Origin: Pseudomonas sp. N40(2020)
GTDB lineage: Bacteria; Pseudomonadota; Gammaproteobacteria; Pseudomonadales; Pseudomonadaceae
DNA: 64,000 bases
Direction: 5' to 3'
Assembly (NCBI RefSeq): GCF_014472415.1
Contig: NZ_JACSZV010000001.1
Span: 186,001-250,000 of the forward strand
The notes beneath the pieces were generated by a model that saw nothing but the letters and a program-made list of their open reading frames with translations, was not told the DNA's origin and did no database searches. This document shows, piece after piece, positions 61,187 to 64,000 of the stretch; the stretch's first letter is position 1, and each line of letters starts with the position of its first letter. The position numbers and the translations under genes were made by a program.

Positions 61187-64000
61187 ATGGAAGTTCGTAG
61201 TCTTGAGGAATCTGGGTTCGGCAGATTGGGTGAGGCACTGACCGCACTGTCGGATCACTTGAAGGGCGTACCTGCATTTGATTTTATTTTACGTGCCTGT
61301 TTGAAACGTGCACTTGGAGAGTTCGCGCCAGGGATCGATGAACGTCTTGTTCACATCAATGTTCGTGGCAATGTCAAACCGAAGCAAATGGAGCCGGTAG
61401 GAGGTTTATTTCACGTTTTGTATGACTGCCTACAGCGTGGCAGGGCACCGACGTACGATGCGCAGTATTACGCGATTTATGATCGCCCACTTTCAACCGA
61501 TACTCGAAATCTATACCCTGCGGTCTCTCTGGCCTCTGTGGAGGAGTTACTGGTACATCTGTTTCGAACATTGCCAGACTACTATGTTGCGGCGCTGCAA
61601 GAGTACTGGGCGGGAAAAGAAGAAAGTAAGGGGCGGTTTTCCATTCCGAGGAAAATGACCCTGAGCGGACTTCAAACCCATCTCTTTCTGAATGAACTTG
61701 AAGTGCTTTTTGATGAGGGCGGTATCAGCCGGGCCGAGATTCAGCGTATCCATTACATGGTTCAACCGGGTTCGCGTGGGGAGTGGTATAGCGTCTTTAT
61801 CGGCCATCGAGGGGACGCTTATCGCGAGCAACGTTCTATGTTCGCCATCCCGCTCGAAGCGCCTGTCAAGGATGAACTTGTTCCTCGGGCCGATACGGCG
61901 ATAGTGCTCTACTCCCCGACCCATGGCGTCGAAAAATTCTCTTCCTCTGCTCAGTTGCATCAGACGCTGGAACAACGCTTGATGTCAGGTGACAGTCGTG
62001 AGGTGTTCTTGCAGACGCTCGCGATCAATGAGCGGGAAAATTTCCCGACCGCGCCTGAATTTCGTTATTTGAAAGTTGAGGCCGATCTGTTTGCACGCAT
62101 CAGCGATAACGGGATTGAGAAATCTTGCGCTGATGTTGTGAAACAGCTGGCTCGGTTCGCAGATCCGGATTCGGATTTTGTTTCGGTTGTTGCGTCGGTG
62201 GCGTCTGCACAGTCTCTACCGGACATTCCTCGCCTGGCGAAGGCTCGCCAGGCAGTACTTCTGCGCCAAGCGCAAAGAAACCGGTGGCCGGTCTGGTTAA
62301 AAAATGCCGGTTCGACGAATCAGGAAATTTATGAGGCATTGCAACAGCGCCTGCTTGAAAGCGAGGTTCAATACCATGAAGTAACCAAGGGGTTCGCATC
62401 GCTCAAGGACTTTGCAAAAAATGAGGTGGAAGAATTCATTTCGCCGGGTAAGGACGTTCGGATTGACCCCGATAGCATCTTCGTCAATATCCGACATGTG
62501 TTGAAAGTAACGAATGGCCAACAGATTGAGACAAAGGAGCGCAAGACGCTTACTCAGGCGTTCATGTACGGCGTGCATGATCGAGAAGGTCAATACGAGA
62601 TTGCTGTAGAAAATCAGCCGTATAATCCAAAGTTTACGCCTTCCAATCTGATCAATTCGATCATTTCGCTGAATGTGCGTAACCGGTATAACGACGCGCG
62701 GCAAGCGGTCTACTCTAAACGTGAAGTTTTCGACGCTCTTCGAGAAGTTCAAGGCAAGAGGACGGCGCTGTCGATATTTAGCGCGGTTCTGCAAAAGCAT
62801 GTGAGCTCGCGTGCCAATGACATGGTCAACCGCTATAACTTTGGTGATCTGTCTTTTATGTCCGGGGAGATCAAGCTCGGTGCGAAATATCAAGCGTTCA
62901 AGGACGTGAGGTATTTTGCAAAGAAGCTTGATCGAGAAAACTTCATCGTGTTGTATGCGCCAGGGTTTCCATCCGGACAGGAGTGGTTTGAGTTTTCCAA
63001 TATAAATCAGTTAAGGAATGAATTATTAGCATGGGTCCAGGACGATAAAAGTTGGGAGTATTTGAAGGGTCAGGCCGTTCTGTCCGATGTAAACAGAATG
63101 GTGGCTGAAGTCACAGGGGATAGTTGGACTCTACGATGGATTGGCCAATCGAGCTTTGAGTTCCCGTTCACAACTGAAGATTACCCGTTGGAAAATGCGG
63201 TGAAAAATATCCTCAGTTGGGAAGCGAAGCAAATTGAAGCCTACACACCTCAGTGGTTCAGGACAGCCTCGGTGGAGGAGCAAGGGTTATCCGTTCGATT
63301 GCATACAGAATTCAAGGCTATTCAGAGCATTGCAAAAGATGATCTGAAAATCGTGCCTTTCAAGGAGTTTGCTCGTGATCTGGTGATGAAGGCGTTCGCC
63401 CAGTACTGGGATCGAAAGGGAAATAACGTTTCTAACTTCGATCCGGAAAATGTAAGGGTCAAAATTCATAATGTTCCAGAAATGACGCTCACCAATCTGT
63501 TCATCCAGTGGCAGACCTGGCGTAGTGACGTTACGATTTTTGAAAAAATTGTGGGTGCCGTCGTTCCAGGAGTCTCCATAGCGATAGGTGAGTTAAGAGA
63601 TTACCTTCGAACTGCCAAATTCACCGGTTCGGTACCACGAGCATTAAATGAACAGGTCATCAATGATCTTATTGATCTGAAACCCGGTGAACGTTACGAG
63701 GAGTATCTCAATCAACAATTTATCTGGAGCCCGCGTCGTGCTCTGAAGGAAGTTTTTTACCGAGAGCTGAAGCAGAACGAAATGCTCACAGCAGCCCTGG
63801 CCCAGAAAATCAGGCGCACGATATCCAATGAGGATTTCAGTTGGCTGAAAACGCTTATCGATAGTCTTGATAGAAATACTCCCGGCACTGATTTATACAC
63901 AGTAGGCGCTCAATCCGTGCCGGAGGAGGGCGTTTATCATTTCACCTTGGAAGGCAGGAAAATTCACGGCGCTTACATCTTTAGTCGCAAATTTAACGGG
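61187..64000 (+). CDS. Very large repeat-containing protein related to dermonecrotic-toxin (DUF6543) proteins (3' partial)
   Basis: The first 938 codons, open to the window's end, from the ATG at 61187 (MEVRSLEESG). No signal peptide. Three diverged modules recur about every 320-350 residues. Modules 2 and 3 have W(L/F)(K/R)xA (WLKNAG near 370; WFRTAS near 690), then F/LKxFA (LKDFA 406; FKEFA 726), then DP(D/E)xxxV(N/K)I and TLTxxF (427-460; 752-772). Module 1 is less complete (RACLKRALGEF ... LVHINVRG, 37-61). This layout matches large DUF6543 proteins of pseudomonads, often 1,500 residues or more and thought to be insect- or host-directed toxins. Base composition is more AT-rich than neighbours, suggesting transfer. 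The catalytic end is outside the window. Confidence 0.75.
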   Translation, partial: MEVRSLEESGFGRLGEALTALSDHLKGVPAFDFILRACLKRALGEFAPGIDERLVHINVRGNVKPKQMEPVGGLFHVLYDCLQRGRAPTYDAQYYAIYDRPLSTDTRNLYPAVSLASVEELLVHLFRTLPDYYVAALQEYWAGKEESKGRFSIPRKMTLSGLQTHLFLNELEVLFDEGGISRAEIQRIHYMVQPGSRGEWYSVFIGHRGDAYREQRSMFAIPLEAPVKDELVPRADTAIVLYSPTHGVEKFSSSAQLHQTLEQRLMSGDSREVFLQTLAINERENFPTAPEFRYLKVEADLFARISDNGIEKSCADVVKQLARFADPDSDFVSVVASVASAQSLPDIPRLAKARQAVLLRQAQRNRWPVWLKNAGSTNQEIYEALQQRLLESEVQYHEVTKGFASLKDFAKNEVEEFISPGKDVRIDPDSIFVNIRHVLKVTNGQQIETKERKTLTQAFMYGVHDREGQYEIAVENQPYNPKFTPSNLINSIISLNVRNRYNDARQAVYSKREVFDALREVQGKRTALSIFSAVLQKHVSSRANDMVNRYNFGDLSFMSGEIKLGAKYQAFKDVRYFAKKLDRENFIVLYAPGFPSGQEWFEFSNINQLRNELLAWVQDDKSWEYLKGQAVLSDVNRMVAEVTGDSWTLRWIGQSSFEFPFTTEDYPLENAVKNILSWEAKQIEAYTPQWFRTASVEEQGLSVRLHTEFKAIQSIAKDDLKIVPFKEFARDLVMKAFAQYWDRKGNNVSNFDPENVRVKIHNVPEMTLTNLFIQWQTWRSDVTIFEKIVGAVVPGVSIAIGELRDYLRTAKFTGSVPRALNEQVINDLIDLKPGERYEEYLNQQFIWSPRRALKEVFYRELKQNEMLTAALAQKIRRTISNEDFSWLKTLIDSLDRNTPGTDLYTVGAQSVPEEGVYHFTLEGRKIHGAYIFSRKFNG

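Overview
The window is a chromosomal segment of a fluorescent Pseudomonas, most likely of the P. fluorescens group. Long runs of genes follow the order known from P. aeruginosa PAO1: yhdP to cysNC, pta/slyD/gpx, folX-folE-folM to the flavodoxin, and lrgAB with the genes after it. Coding density is high, the genes up to about 60.9 kb are GC-rich, and Pseudomonas-type REP palindromes occur between genes. I found no tRNA, rRNA, insertion sequence, prophage or CRISPR array.

Layout. (1) 0-7 kb: the end of yhdP (envelope lipid traffic), a nitrilase-family hydrolase, and tldD and pmbA flanking the ribosome factor darP. (2) 7.1-11 kb: an iron-starvation operon with a Fur-box-like site, fagA-fumC-orfX-sodA, followed by a ZIP metal transporter. 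It supplies an iron-independent fumarase and a manganese superoxide dismutase. (3) 11-17 kb, leftward: kdsD-kdsC-lptC-lptA-lptB (Kdo synthesis and LPS export), rpoN, hpf, then ptsN-rapZ-ptsO (nitrogen PTS). (4) 18-26 kb, rightward: mlaFEDCB (phospholipid retrieval), ibaG, murA, hisG-hisD-hisC. (5) 26-34 kb: a TonB receptor plus DUF4198 protein, algW, a Nif3-family gene, and cysD-cysNC (sulfate activation).

(6) 34-44 kb: a mosaic of housekeeping genes (acyltransferase, pta without ackA beside it, DUF3565, slyD, gpx, ene-reductase, glycosyltransferase, cysZ-like gene, trxB). (7) 44-49.6 kb: a pterin cluster (folX-folE-folM) next to a probable blue-light module made of a MerR/LitR-type regulator with a degenerate cobalamin fold, a PilZ-like protein and a short LOV photoreceptor, then a flavodoxin. 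(8) 49.5-54.5 kb: LysR, lrgA-lrgB, class II aldolase, MEST-like hydrolase and SDR. (9) 55-61 kb: a DUF1302 outer-membrane protein, a DUF1329 protein and an 851-residue MalT-like LuxR regulator.

(10) 61.2 kb to the end: the first 938 codons of a very large gene that runs off the window. It is visibly more AT-rich than the rest and contains three diverged copies of a module resembling the dermonecrotic-toxin (DUF6543) proteins of pseudomonads. This and the LOV/LitR block are the most interesting accessory content. Less certain but unusual are a 44-bp palindrome covering the start codon of the TonB receptor gene, a tandem hairpin with repeated GGGTA loops before the light regulator, and a leftward terminator hairpin with no gene in front of it.
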